Shown here: positions 26,768 through 36,543 of the stretch, in pieces
How the letters are laid out: every line of letters begins with the position of its first letter
How positions within the stretch are numbered: the first letter of the stretch is position 1
Assembly: GCA_049324695.1 (NCBI GenBank)
Contig: JBMOMJ010000056.1
Location: 124,001 to 188,000, forward strand
Origin: PMG-095 sp049324695
GTDB lineage: Bacteria > Myxococcota_A > Polyangia > Polyangiales > Polyangiaceae
Direction of reading: 5' to 3'
Length of the DNA: 64,000 nucleotides
Notes under the pieces: generated by a model
Told to the model about the DNA's origin: nothing
The model's database searches: none
What the model saw: only the letters and a program-made list of their open reading frames with translations
Made by a program: the position numbers and the translations under genes

Positions 26768-28176
26768 TGCGCCGGCTAGCTGCGCTTTCGCTGCTTGCAG
26801 TGGCGTGCGGAGCCTCGCACGAACCGAGTGCGAAGAGCGCGCCTGCCCCGAAAGCGAGCGCCCCAATTGCGTCAGCGAGCACGGCCCCGCCCGCACCAGC
26901 ACTGTCGAGTGAACCTGCGCGTGATGCGGAAGCGGATGCCGCGGTGGCAACGGCGCTCGCGCTCGTCTCCGAGGTGCGCGGTTTGCCTGCAAAAAAGCGG
27001 GTTCCTGGCGTGCGACTGGATCGCAAAGCGCTCGAAGCGGAGGTCACGCGTTTGCTGGCGGAAGAATCGCCGCGCGAAGCCATCGAGGGCAACACCGAGG
27101 TTCTGTTCGCGCTCGACGCTGTGCCCGCCAACTTCGATCTGCAAGCGACGCTGCGGCGCCTCTACTCTTCGGAGCTCGCCGGCTTCTACGACGCGAAGCT
27201 CCGTCGCATGGTGCTCGCCAGCGATCTCGGCAAGGACATGGAGCGCATGACGCTCTATCACGAGCTGGTGCATGCGCTGCAGGACCAGCACTTCGACCTC
27301 AGTCACGCCTTCGATTGGAAGCCCGAAGCGGCCGATGCCCAAGCGGCGTATCACTCGCTGGCGGAAGGCGATGCGACGGCGGCGATGACTGAGATTTTCG
27401 CGGCGGCTCTCGGCGTTCCCCCACAACAAATCCCGCCCGCAGCGCTCAAACTCGACGCCACCTTGCTGCAGGCGTCTCCCAATTTGCGCGACGTTCCAGG
27501 CGTGATTTCTCGCTCGATGATCGCGCCCTACGCCGACGGTCTCGCCTTCGTTGCATACCTGCGTGATCACCAGGGCGGCTGGCCCGCGGTCGACGGAGCG
27601 TTTCGGCGCGCGCCGATCTCAACCGAGCAGATTCTCCATCCCGACAAGTATCTCAAGAACGAAGCTGTGATCGCCCTGGCTGACATCGAGACGCCGAACG
27701 GCTTCAGCGCCGAAGCGTTTCGCGACGTGATGGGTGAGCAAGGACTGCGCCTGCTCTTCGAAGAGTGGCTGCCGAGCAGCGGAGCCAACGAGGCTGCCAG
27801 TGATTGGGGCGGCGATCGCCTAGCGGTATTTTCCGCGGGGGACCAACGACTGATGCGATGGCACCTGGTGTTCGACAGCGAAGCGGCCGCGAAGCGCGCG
27901 TTGCATGCCTTCGCACGCGGCGCGGTGAGACCTGAGCTCGGTGCTACGTACGATCCAATGCGACCCTTTGCCGAGCGCAAACAGGCGCAAGCTGCGATCC
28001 GTGGCGAGGGGGTGTGCCAGCCGCGCACTCAACGTGGCGCGTTCGCCGCAGCACGACATGGCCGCCATGTGGGTGTGTCACTTGGCCCGTATCAGCGTGG
28101 GGTAAAAGGTGTTCAGGGGACATCTGACTGTCCTGCGTCTCTGGCCGCAGCACGAGCGCTCGCAAAGGCGCAGTGA
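26767..28176 (+). CDS. Predicted zinc metalloprotease lipoprotein
   Basis: The 469-residue protein starts at ATG 26767, overlapping the rpe stop (TGATG). A signal ends AVAC (C14), and a Pro/Ala-rich linker runs to about residue 60. The zinc-binding motif HELVH is at 165-169 in YHELVHALQDQHFDL, and E200 in SLAEGDA is the probable third ligand, as in gluzincins. Further helical segments follow (EWLPSSGANEAASDWGGDRL), ending with a possible disulfide pair. Catalytic function is predicted from the motif only; the family has no established substrate. The link to rpe is probably only transcriptional. Confidence 0.78.
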   Translation: MRRLAALSLLAVACGASHEPSAKSAPAPKASAPIASASTAPPAPALSSEPARDAEADAAVATALALVSEVRGLPAKKRVPGVRLDRKALEAEVTRLLAEESPREAIEGNTEVLFALDAVPANFDLQATLRRLYSSELAGFYDAKLRRMVLASDLGKDMERMTLYHELVHALQDQHFDLSHAFDWKPEAADAQAAYHSLAEGDATAAMTEIFAAALGVPPQQIPPAALKLDATLLQASPNLRDVPGVISRSMIAPYADGLAFVAYLRDHQGGWPAVDGAFRRAPISTEQILHPDKYLKNEAVIALADIETPNGFSAEAFRDVMGEQGLRLLFEEWLPSSGANEAASDWGGDRLAVFSAGDQRLMRWHLVFDSEAAAKRALHAFARGAVRPELGATYDPMRPFAERKQAQAAIRGEGVCQPRTQRGAFAAARHGRHVGVSLGPYQRGVKGVQGTSDCPASLAAARALAKAQ

Positions 28177-28334
28177 CCCACCGGCGCGCGTGGCGATATG
28201 CGCTAGCACCCAAGGATTTCCGTGATTTAGAGCCGCCTCAGCTTGGGACGGTGACCGGGTCATGCTCGACCGCGTGGGGTTCATTCAGACCCCCCAGCCG
28301 CGAGCGACTACTGAGCAAATTTCGGGCCTTGCGT

Positions 28335-28351
28335 CTGGTACGCAACTTGCT
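28335..28351 (+). promoter_or_regulatory. Sigma-54 (RpoN) promoter
   Basis: CTGGTACGCAACTTGCT has GG at 28337-28338 and GC at 28349-28350, exactly the GG-N10-GC core, and matches the consensus TGGCACG-N4-TTGC with one mismatch. It lies 63 bases before the start of the exported protein at 28415. Transcription would begin near 28362 and need an NtrC-type activator. Confidence 0.7.
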
Positions 28352-28414
28352 TAAGAGGGTTCCGACGTCGAACGGAGAAACCTCCTGGCTTCGGCGGCGT
28401 TCTAAAGGAAGCAG

Positions 28415-28912
28415 ATGGTCGCGCACTCCCTCCCACTCTCCCGGTCGACTCGCCCTCAGGGCGTGGGCCGTGGCGGCGTGGGTGCGGGCTCATGGATGGC
28501 GCTGGTTGCCGCAACGACCATCGGTCTTTCGGCGGTGCAGCGGGTGCGTGCGGCCGTGACCGTTGGCTCTCGCGAGTCCCTGCCCAGTGTTAGTGGGGAG
28601 TATCGCCTGATCGTACAGTCGTACTCGGCGAGCAACGTGGTGGACGGACGTCCGCTCGCGCACGCTCGTCCGCTTGCGTCCGCGCAGCGTAGCGTGACTC
28701 CTGAGGAGCTCGCACGCGGCGTCGACGTCGACGTGGTGGATGTGGGCGAGCCGGCCAACGATTCGGCAGTCATCGTGGCTTGGCTGGAGCGGGGCAGCGC
28801 CGATCTCGACTTCGACGGCCGCCGAGCGCGCCCCAGCAGCGACGCCTACATTGGTGTTGCGGCGGCCCACCGCGAAGAAGCGCGCGTCGTACTCAGCCGC
28901 AAATCGGCTTAA
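28415..28912 (+). CDS. Hypothetical exported protein under sigma-54 control
   Basis: The 165-residue protein has a ribosome site (AAGGAAG) well placed before ATG 28415. An N-terminal basic, Ser/Pro-rich stretch is followed by a hydrophobic segment around residues 27-45 (WMALVAATTIGLSAVQRV), possibly an uncleaved anchor or late signal. The rest has beta-strand character (GEYRLIVQSYSASNVVDG and ADLDFDGRRARPSSDAYIGVA). I recognise no family. The sigma-54 promoter upstream is the best clue: in myxobacteria such promoters drive developmental and envelope genes. Confidence 0.72.
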   Translation: MVAHSLPLSRSTRPQGVGRGGVGAGSWMALVAATTIGLSAVQRVRAAVTVGSRESLPSVSGEYRLIVQSYSASNVVDGRPLAHARPLASAQRSVTPEELARGVDVDVVDVGEPANDSAVIVAWLERGSADLDFDGRRARPSSDAYIGVAAAHREEARVVLSRKSA

Positions 28913-28948
28913 CCGCGCGGGCCTGAAGCCCACCGCCGCATCGCTCGG

Positions 28949-31123
28949 CTAAGGCACTGGGGCGGCAGCGTCGCGCGGAGCAGCGCCGTCTCGACCCATC
29001 TTGATGGCGCGCACCCGCTCAGCGAACTCGCGCCGCACGCTGTCATCCAACGGTTCGCCGCCAAAGCGAATGCTCTGGTAGCGCTCCGTGAGCGAGACGA
29101 CTTCCGACGCGATTGGGTGACCGATGCCGACCAGTGCTTCGGCATGCTTGAGAGGGGGCGTTCCACTCGGGCGCGGCACTCCGCGAGCGGCCAGCGCGAG
29201 CTCGAGTGAGCGGTACAGCTCCACGATGCGGCGCGCAGCTATTTCTTGCGAGGTCGTTGGTGCGCGCGTGCCCGGTGCACCTTTGCGGCGCCGCAGCCAG
29301 TAGCGAAGGGCGAATGCCAGAGCACCCAGTGTCAGCAACGCGAGCGCCGCGCGACGCGGCGAACCGAAGGCTTGCCCAGCCAAGCCGGTCTTCGACAAGA
29401 AGCTTTGGTACTGGTTGCGCGCCGAGCGCAAGAGCCCAATCTGCTGCTTCAAGTCGTAGTTCACTACGTGGTGGTTCCAGCGTTGCCCAAGCGCTTCCAC
29501 GATGTCGCGCAGGGAGGCGAACAAGCCGTGGATTTCGCTGCGCGGAGCCGAGCTGGCTGGGGGAGTGGGGTCGAAACGGGTCCAGCCGCGATTCGGTAGG
29601 TACACCTCGACCCAGGAATGTGCGTCGCCCTGGCGCACGGCGTAATTGCGCGCGAAGCGATTGTAGCTGCCACCAATGAAGCCCGTGGCGTTTCGCGTCG
29701 GTACGCCGAGCGAGCGTAACAGCACGGCCATCGCCGTCGAATAGAACTCGCAGTGGCCGCGCTTCGATTCGAACAAGAAGTGGTCGAGCGGATTTTTGGC
29801 GGCGCCCGAGGGCGAATCCAAATCGTACCGGTAGTCGCGGCGCAGCCGGGTTTCGATCAGGCGCGCTTGCTCGCTGGCGTCGCTCACGCCGCGCGTCCAT
29901 TCGCGGGCTAGCTCGTGAATTCGCACGGGCAGATTGGACGGCAACGCCAAGTAGCGTGCGGCCTCGGCGCCGAGCGGTCGCACGGCGAAGTCTTCTTTGG
30001 TGCCTGCGAGCGAAACCTCGTAACGCAAGCCGCGCTCGTCGGGACTACGGTAGGTAAAACCGCCCTCGGGCGCGCTGAACAGCTCGGGCACCAAGGCGGG
30101 CGCGGCGTTGACCGGTGTCACCAAAGTCATTGCCACGGCATCGATGGGCAAGAACACCACTTGCGGATCGATCGGCTCCAGATCGATGCGCAGCTTGCGA
30201 TCACCGTGCTCCGGATAGCGCAACATGCGGACCGCGTGACCGCGCTGCTCGGCGGGAGTGCGGCTGGGCGGCTGACTACGCGACCAGCTGGAGCCGTCGT
30301 ACCGATCGAAGGCAGTGCCCTTTAGATACAGCGCGAGCCTCGGCGGCGGATCGGGCGGCAGGTTCGGCACTTCCACGCGCAGCACGATGGTCGGATCCGT
30401 GCGCAGCTTGCCGACTCCGCCGAGATCGACCTTGTCGGAAAAGCCCACCATGCGCTCGGGGCGCGAGTGATTCAGCAGCAGAAGCGACAGCCCAACGCGC
30501 GGGAACAGCACGAAGAGCAGCGCAGTGAACACAAAGATGGGGAGGGACAGCAAGCACGTGAACGCCAGGAAGGGCCGCCCGATCACGCGCCGCGAGCGCA
30601 AGATGCGCGGTACGTCCACCGGCAGGCCAGTGCGATCGCGCGCGCCTTGTCGGTAGTTTCCCTCCACCTCGCGGCGCAGATGGCTGAGCACCAGTGCGCC
30701 CGGCGCAACCACCAAAAACCCCAAAAAACACAGCCCGTAAGAGAGCCCACCACCGAGCACGGTGCCCGCAATGAGGTGAATCAACGCGAGCACGATGACT
30801 TGCTGATCGTGCGCCGCCCCGCGCCGAGTCGCCAGGCGAATCACCTGCAGAGCCGCAGCGAACTCGACCGCAACCGGTAACAGTTCGGCGCCGCTCGCAA
30901 GCCGCGCGACTTGCAAACCGAACAACCCGAGCGGCGCCACCACACTGAAGCGCCGCATCAAGGGCCGGTCTTGCACGCTGTCCGGGATCGCCAGCGCCAC
31001 GATCAAACCGATCACGCAGCCGTAGCTCAGCCAGCGATCGAGCTCGCCGCTGCTGACCAACGCCAGCACGCCGAGCGCCGCCAGCGCGTCGGTCATCACA
31101 CGATGAATCAGCCCGAATCTCAT
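28949..31123 (-). CDS. Transglutaminase-domain membrane protein (TgpA-like)
   Basis: The 724-residue protein begins with several membrane helices (residues about 5-215), then a large periplasmic region with a transglutaminase-like core. The catalytic triad is C458 in KRGHCEFYSTAMAVLLRSLG, H502 in GDAHSWVEVYLPN and D518 in WTRFDPTPP. A further helix (ALALLTLGALAFALRYW) precedes a C-terminal DUF4129-like cytoplasmic tail. It ends a three-gene run (MoxR, DUF58, TgpA) conserved in many bacteria and thought to act on the cell envelope. The start overlaps the DUF58 stop as ATGA. Confidence 0.88.
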   Translation of the reverse strand: MRFGLIHRVMTDALAALGVLALVSSGELDRWLSYGCVIGLIVALAIPDSVQDRPLMRRFSVVAPLGLFGLQVARLASGAELLPVAVEFAAALQVIRLATRRGAAHDQQVIVLALIHLIAGTVLGGGLSYGLCFLGFLVVAPGALVLSHLRREVEGNYRQGARDRTGLPVDVPRILRSRRVIGRPFLAFTCLLSLPIFVFTALLFVLFPRVGLSLLLLNHSRPERMVGFSDKVDLGGVGKLRTDPTIVLRVEVPNLPPDPPPRLALYLKGTAFDRYDGSSWSRSQPPSRTPAEQRGHAVRMLRYPEHGDRKLRIDLEPIDPQVVFLPIDAVAMTLVTPVNAAPALVPELFSAPEGGFTYRSPDERGLRYEVSLAGTKEDFAVRPLGAEAARYLALPSNLPVRIHELAREWTRGVSDASEQARLIETRLRRDYRYDLDSPSGAAKNPLDHFLFESKRGHCEFYSTAMAVLLRSLGVPTRNATGFIGGSYNRFARNYAVRQGDAHSWVEVYLPNRGWTRFDPTPPASSAPRSEIHGLFASLRDIVEALGQRWNHHVVNYDLKQQIGLLRSARNQYQSFLSKTGLAGQAFGSPRRAALALLTLGALAFALRYWLRRRKGAPGTRAPTTSQEIAARRIVELYRSLELALAARGVPRPSGTPPLKHAEALVGIGHPIASEVVSLTERYQSIRFGGEPLDDSVRREFAERVRAIKMGRDGAAPRDAAAPVP

Positions 31124-32271
31124 TCGGCTGCCGCTTCCTTGGCGGGCTGTTCGGGCTCCGGCTTGGCCTCCAACAAGGCCAAAAAGCGCAGCAGCGGGTC
31201 GGCGCCGCCCGCGGCCGTGGAACGCGCGCGCTCACCGGCCGTGGTGCGGATCAAGACCGTGTCGCCGCGCTTCAAGTGGGCGACGGCGCGCGAAGCGATA
31301 TCGCGAATGCGTCGTTCGAAGCGCGCGTGCCACTCCTCGTTGGGCAGCGCAGGTGATGCGTACGTCGACTCGAGCAGGAAAGTGACATCGCGGCGCGTCT
31401 CCCGACCGCGTTCACGCATGATCAAGTGATCCGGGTGCGTGCTCTTGCGCCAGTAGATGTCGCGCGGATCGTCGCCTTCGCGCATCGGGCGTACGCCGAG
31501 TACTTCGTCACCAGTACCGCGCCCGAGCGCTGTGGCTCCCCCGACGCGCTCGCCGCGGCCGTCGCTCGGCAACGTGACCGGATCGACCGCCGGGTAGATG
31601 ATGAGATCGCCCTGGGCGCTAATTTCGCGGGACTTTTCGAAGAGCCCGAAAGGAAAGCGTGTGGCTACGCGGAAGCCAACGTGCTTGTCACGGCCGCGGC
31701 GGGCGGGCGTGCGCCGATACGCAGCGACCTGCGTGGAGCGCGGGCTGATCTTGAGGAAGAAGCAGCGCTTGTCGGCGGGTTGCCCGGCGCGCAAGTCTTC
31801 AATCTCGATTGCGTACGACGGCACGCGATGCTTGTGGTTGAAGACCTCGATTTCGACGAGGTGAGCGCGACCGACTTGTGCGCGCGGTGGCAATCTGCGC
31901 ACTACCGCCAAGTCGCGCAAACTGAGCTCACTCATCACGCCCGAAACGACGATGAGCGAGAGCAACATCCCGAGCAACAGGTAGAGCAAGTTGTTGCCCG
32001 TGTTGATCGCTGCGAAGCCGACGCCAAACGTGACGCCGATGAAGTACTTGCCTTCGCGCGTCAGCTTGAGCTTACGTGGCGGCCGCCAACGCTTGATGAA
32101 GCGCGCCAGGCCGGAACCCTCGGGTTCGGCCGGCGTCGGTGGAGGAGGTGGTGGTGGTGGCGGGCCACCACGTCGCAGGACAGGCCGCGACGAAGAGGGA
32201 TCTTCGCTTTCGGAGCTCTCCTGTCCGCCGGGTCGTGCGCTGTCCGGAGCCGGGGCGGGCGGAGTTTTCAT
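31120..32271 (-). CDS. DUF58 protein of the MoxR-TgpA operon
   Basis: From ATG 32271 the protein has 383 residues; an upstream in-frame extension reads into moxR and is rejected. Residues 1-75 are acidic and proline-rich, including a run of nine prolines. Two membrane helices follow (GKYFIGVTFGVGFAAINTGN and LLYLLLGMLLSLIVVSG). The DUF58 signature GDDPRDIYWRKSTHPDHLIMRERG comes later, near residue 285. DUF58 proteins resemble von Willebrand factor A folds and are usually found with MoxR ATPases. The start lies five bases after the moxR stop. Confidence 0.9.
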   Translation of the reverse strand: MKTPPAPAPDSARPGGQESSESEDPSSSRPVLRRGGPPPPPPPPPTPAEPEGSGLARFIKRWRPPRKLKLTREGKYFIGVTFGVGFAAINTGNNLLYLLLGMLLSLIVVSGVMSELSLRDLAVVRRLPPRAQVGRAHLVEIEVFNHKHRVPSYAIEIEDLRAGQPADKRCFFLKISPRSTQVAAYRRTPARRGRDKHVGFRVATRFPFGLFEKSREISAQGDLIIYPAVDPVTLPSDGRGERVGGATALGRGTGDEVLGVRPMREGDDPRDIYWRKSTHPDHLIMRERGRETRRDVTFLLESTYASPALPNEEWHARFERRIRDIASRAVAHLKRGDTVLIRTTAGERARSTAAGGADPLLRFLALLEAKPEPEQPAKEAAAE

Positions 32272-32275
32272 GGCC

Positions 32276-33241
<966 letters not shown>

Positions 33242-33538
33242 CTTCCGAGCATGGTAGCATCCGGGGCGAAGGAAGCTTGGTCAAGCATAATTCGGCGACG
33301 CGTAATCGGAGTGCCACCTTTCAGGGTAGGTAGATCTGGGCCATGCTCCGCGGCCGACGGCGCCTTGACAATGGCCCGTGTTGACGGCGGAAGTTGCCGT
33401 GCCGCCCCGGCCACACAATGCAGGCGCATGCAGGGTATTAAGAGCTATGTGTAACGGCCGTTTGGCGCGACTCGACGGTTCGGTGGAGCTCGTTTTTAGG
33501 CGCACTTTCGCGGAAGTGTTGCGATGCGGGCAGTGTGA

Positions 33539-34180
33539 ATGGGCGTGATTCGGCGCATCGAAGTGCGGCGCGTGACTCGCCTCTTCGGCGCAACCGCGGC
33601 GCTCCGCGGTGTCGATGTGAGTTTCTCTGCGGGAAGCATTTCGCTCCTCGAGGGACCAAACGGCGCTGGCAAGAGCACGCTCCTCTCTGTAATCGGCACC
33701 GTACTTCGACCCTCGTCGGGCGAAGTCGACTACGCGCCGCTCGGCAACGACCCGGAGATCGTGCGCCCGCACCTCGGTTGGCTCGCTCACGAATCCCACT
33801 GCTATCGCGAGCTCAGCGTGTGGGAAAACTTGCGCTTCGCCGCACGCGCTCATGGACTTCAAGTCGAAGACGCACTCCGCGCCGTCGCCGAGCGCGTCGA
33901 AATCGCACATCTCAAGGATCGTCGCGTTGGCCTCCTCTCACGCGGACAGCGTCAGCGCGTAGCCCTCGCTCGCGCGCTCATTCATCGCCCCAGCGTGCTT
34001 TTGCTCGACGAACCGTGGACGGGTCTCGATGCTGCCAGCGCCGCCCACCTTGAACGAGTCATTCGCGAAGAAGCAGCCGCCGGCACCCTCATCATCGTCG
34101 TCAGCCACGACGACGCTGTTGGCACCCGCCTCGGCGCGCGCCGCGTCCGCATCGAGGCCGGCCGCATCGCTTCGGCCTGA
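33539..34180 (+). CDS. CcmA-like ABC transporter ATPase, orphan
   Basis: The 213-residue ATPase has Walker A GPNGAGKST, a signature LSRGQRQRVALARAL (LSRGQ rather than LSGGQ, as in many CcmA proteins), Walker B VLLLDEPWTGLD and the switch His in VVSHDD. Length and the LLEGPNGAGKSTLL context match the CcmA subunit of the heme exporter, which pairs with CcmB for cytochrome c maturation. No ccmB, ccmC or other permease is adjacent; biotin genes follow on the opposite strand. The partner must be elsewhere, and the CcmA name is therefore only probable. The 297-base gap upstream, to moxR, shows no gene and no confident promoter. Confidence 0.78.
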   Translation: MGVIRRIEVRRVTRLFGATAALRGVDVSFSAGSISLLEGPNGAGKSTLLSVIGTVLRPSSGEVDYAPLGNDPEIVRPHLGWLAHESHCYRELSVWENLRFAARAHGLQVEDALRAVAERVEIAHLKDRRVGLLSRGQRQRVALARALIHRPSVLLLDEPWTGLDAASAAHLERVIREEAAAGTLIIVVSHDDAVGTRLGARRVRIEAGRIASA

Positions 34181-34248
34181 CTGAGCAGCTGCGTTCGACG
34201 TTCGTGCGCACGCGCCAGTGATCCACCGCGGCGCCCAGCTGCCCGCTC

Positions 34249-34345
34249 AGCAGCGCGCGCTCCGCGATGATCCCGAGCTAGCCATTTAGCAGCGCGCGCT
34301 CCGCGACGTCCCGAGCTAGCCATTCAGCAGCGCGCGCGCGAACTC
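34249..34345. repeat. Tandem duplication of the bioD 3' end, 38-39 bp unit
   Basis: The unit AGCAGCGCGCGCTCCGCGA plus about 20 more bases starts at 34249 and again at 34288, and a third, shortened copy starting at 34326 is the genuine end of bioD. Each full copy carries a variant of the bioD stop region (CTGCTRAATGGCTAG on the minus strand). This is a recent slippage duplication just downstream of the gene and could alter its termination. Confidence 0.75.
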
Positions 34346-35083
34346 ATCGAGACCCGTGCCATCTCGATCCAACACCGCGCTCGGTCGAACAATCCCGAGC
34401 GCCTCCAACTCCGCCGCGTTCGTGCATGTGCTCGCGTCAACGCGCGCGGCGCTCAACACCACATGATCCGGCAATCGCCCGCGCGCCGACATCACCTCCA
34501 AACACGCAGTCACGTCGTGCAACGTTCCCAGCGCATCGACCCCCACCAGAATCCACGTCGCAGGCTCGAGCGCGAGCGCCAAATCGAAGTTCGTTACCCC
34601 TGGCGCGAGCGGGCTCAGCAGGGCCCCCGCCGTTTCGACCAAACAGACATCGTTCTTCGATCGAGCGTCACGATCGAACGGACGCTGACGAGCGGCGTCA
34701 AGTGACGTGACATCGCGTGTCACGTCACTTGAAGGTTCGCTAGCCGCGTCGCCGGCCGCTTCATGCTGCCAACGCGAAATCCACGGGGGTACGGCCGCAA
34801 TGTCGAGCGATGGTAGGCCGGCCAGTCGTGCTGCTAGGTGCGGGGACACGGGCTCGCGGAGAGCGTAGAGCGGGTGATTCGAGGGAGCTTCGAAGCCAAC
34901 GGACGCGGCCTCGAGCAGCGCCGCGTCGCTCCCGGTTCGGTCCGGCGTAATCCCGGTCTCGATCGGCTTGAGTCCCATGGCGCGGACGCTCGGGTGCACC
35001 CTGCCGAGCGCGCGTAGCAACGCGCAGCTCACGGCTGTCTTGCCGACACCGGTGCCGGTTCCGACTACGACGACCCGCCGCAT
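34316..35083 (-). CDS. bioD: Dethiobiotin synthetase
   Basis: The 255-residue ATPase carboxylates 7,8-diaminopelargonic acid to dethiobiotin. The P-loop GTGTGVGKT is at residues 8-16, then MGLKPIETG with the conserved KPxETG, and VETAGALLSPL. It is about 30 residues longer than usual, mainly because of an inserted stretch (AAGDAASEPSSDVTRDVTSL) that holds a perfect DNA palindrome. It overlaps bioF by 19 bases and must be translated with it. The other biotin genes (bioA, bioB, bioC) are not in the window. Confidence 0.93.
   Translation of the reverse strand: MRRVVVVGTGTGVGKTAVSCALLRALGRVHPSVRAMGLKPIETGITPDRTGSDAALLEAASVGFEAPSNHPLYALREPVSPHLAARLAGLPSLDIAAVPPWISRWQHEAAGDAASEPSSDVTRDVTSLDAARQRPFDRDARSKNDVCLVETAGALLSPLAPGVTNFDLALALEPATWILVGVDALGTLHDVTACLEVMSARGRLPDHVVLSAARVDASTCTNAAELEALGIVRPSAVLDRDGTGLDEFARALLNG
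34699..34731. repeat. Perfect 14-bp inverted repeat inside bioD
   Basis: CAAGTGACGTGACA is followed five bases later by its exact complement TGTCACGTCACTTG. The repeat sits in the non-conserved insertion of BioD, where it encodes DVTRDVTS. It could be a protein-binding operator or a strong hairpin in the mRNA. Confidence 0.75.
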
Positions 35084-36312
35084 GTTTGCTTCCAACCGCG
35101 CACCAGCGCGCGAGCCAGCCGATCTACGTCGCCCCCGCTGAGCCTTGCCGAGACGGTGACTCGAATCCGCGCGAACCCTTCCGGCACTGTGGGCGGTCGA
35201 ATCGGCTGCACCAGAATTCCTTCGCCGCGCAGCTGGTCGGCAAGACCAAGCGCGGCATCGTTCGTCCCCACCACGATCGAAACGATGGGCCCAAACGAGC
35301 CCGGCACCAGACTGATGCCGGCGTCCTCGAGATGTTGCCTCAGCCGTTTGGCGTTTTCGAGCACGGCAGAGCGAGCCGCTTCGGACGCCACCACCTGTTT
35401 CACGTGGCTGAGTGTTAGTGCGCATGTCGCCGGCGACGGCGCTGTCGAGAAGACGAATGAGCGCGCCCGATTCCACAGCCAGGTGCGCAGCGCCTCCGAG
35501 CCGGCCACGAAAGCCCCCTCTGTGCCAATCGCCTTCCCCAGCGTCCCGACCAGCACATCCGGCTTGACCTTGGCCTCCGCACATCGCCCCGCACCGCGTG
35601 GGCCGAACACCCCCAACGCGTGCGCCTCATCCACCACCAGGAATGCCCGGTGGCGATCGCACAGCGCGCGCAGCACGCTCAGGTCAGCGCCGTCCCCGTC
35701 CATGCTGAAGTACGACTCCGTAACCACCCAGCGCACTCGAAACGCGGCGGACCGAACCAAAGCGGTCTCCAGTGCCGCCAAGTTCAAGTGTGGAATCACC
35801 GCCACTTGTGCTCGCGACAGTCGGCACCCGTCCACGATGGATGCGTGATTGAACTGGTCCGAGAGCACCACGGAGTCCGCGTCCGCCAGCGCCGCTACCG
35901 TTCCGCTATTCGCCGCAAACCCGCTGTTGAACAACAGTGCCGCCGGCAGCCCCACCCAACTCGCCAGCGCGCGCTCCAGCTCCTCATGTTCCGGCCACGT
36001 CCCCTGCACCAAGCGCGACGCCCCCGCCCCCGCGCGACACCCGGGGCCCGAGGGTACCCAGTCGGTGCTGAGGCGCCCGGCGTCGACTGTTTCACGTGAA
36101 ACACTCACCCGTTGCGCGGCCAGCCCCAAGTAGTCATTCGATGTGGCGTCGAGCCCTTCCGCGCCGTCTCCGCCCCGCCCAAGCACCACCCGTCGCGCTC
36201 CCGCATCGTTGGGATCTCGGAAGAGCCCTTCGGTCCGTAGCCGCTCCAGCTGCTGCTCCAGGTAGCCGTCCAGGCTCCCGGCACTTGATCCGAACTGGCG
36301 GTCAACACTCAT
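35065..36312 (-). CDS. bioF: 8-amino-7-oxononanoate synthase
   Basis: The 415-residue PLP enzyme condenses pimeloyl thioester with alanine in biotin synthesis. Fold type I features are GASRLVQGT, the NHASIVDG segment, VVDEAHALGVFGPRG and PLP lysine K260 in VLVGTLGKAIG. The start is ATG 36312; the frame continues open upstream for 1.5 kb through repeated DNA but is not part of the gene. Residues about 68-92, between YLGLA and GAGASRLV, replace the usual helix with an unusual stretch containing VSRET, which is the translation of a perfect parS site. It is the first gene of a bioFD pair. Confidence 0.93.
   Translation of the reverse strand: MSVDRQFGSSAGSLDGYLEQQLERLRTEGLFRDPNDAGARRVVLGRGGDGAEGLDATSNDYLGLAAQRVSVSRETVDAGRLSTDWVPSGPGCRAGAGASRLVQGTWPEHEELERALASWVGLPAALLFNSGFAANSGTVAALADADSVVLSDQFNHASIVDGCRLSRAQVAVIPHLNLAALETALVRSAAFRVRWVVTESYFSMDGDGADLSVLRALCDRHRAFLVVDEAHALGVFGPRGAGRCAEAKVKPDVLVGTLGKAIGTEGAFVAGSEALRTWLWNRARSFVFSTAPSPATCALTLSHVKQVVASEAARSAVLENAKRLRQHLEDAGISLVPGSFGPIVSIVVGTNDAALGLADQLRGEGILVQPIRPPTVPEGFARIRVTVSARLSGGDVDRLARALVRGWKQTCGGSS
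35396..35411. promoter_or_regulatory. Degenerate parS half-site in bioF
   Basis: TGTTTCACGTGGCTGA keeps the first 11 bases of the parS consensus exactly and loses four positions of the other arm. It may be a weak ParB site or a decayed one. Confidence 0.4.
36088..36103. promoter_or_regulatory. parS site, perfect 16-bp palindrome (in bioF)
   Basis: TGTTTCACGTGAAACA is the universal ParB-binding consensus with no mismatch and perfect dyad symmetry. It lies inside the variable loop of bioF. ParB bound here loads onto DNA and, with ParA and SMC, segregates the chromosome origin region. Confidence 0.9.
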
Positions 36313-36543
36313 CGCCGGCAAGGAATGCCCCGACCTTGTGAGCGCGGCAAGTCGTTGAACGGCTCGGCTGATGAACGGCGTGCTGGCGAAGGTCGGCGGG
36401 ACGCTCTCGCTCAGCGACAGCGCGTGGCAGGGGCGAGCCGAGCCGACGAGTAGCAAAGCGCGCCAGGCGGGTCGAGCCGCGCGAAACGCTATCGCGGGGT
36501 GCGCGGCGCTCCGCGAGCGAGTCTCGTCGACAGTTCGTCGACG

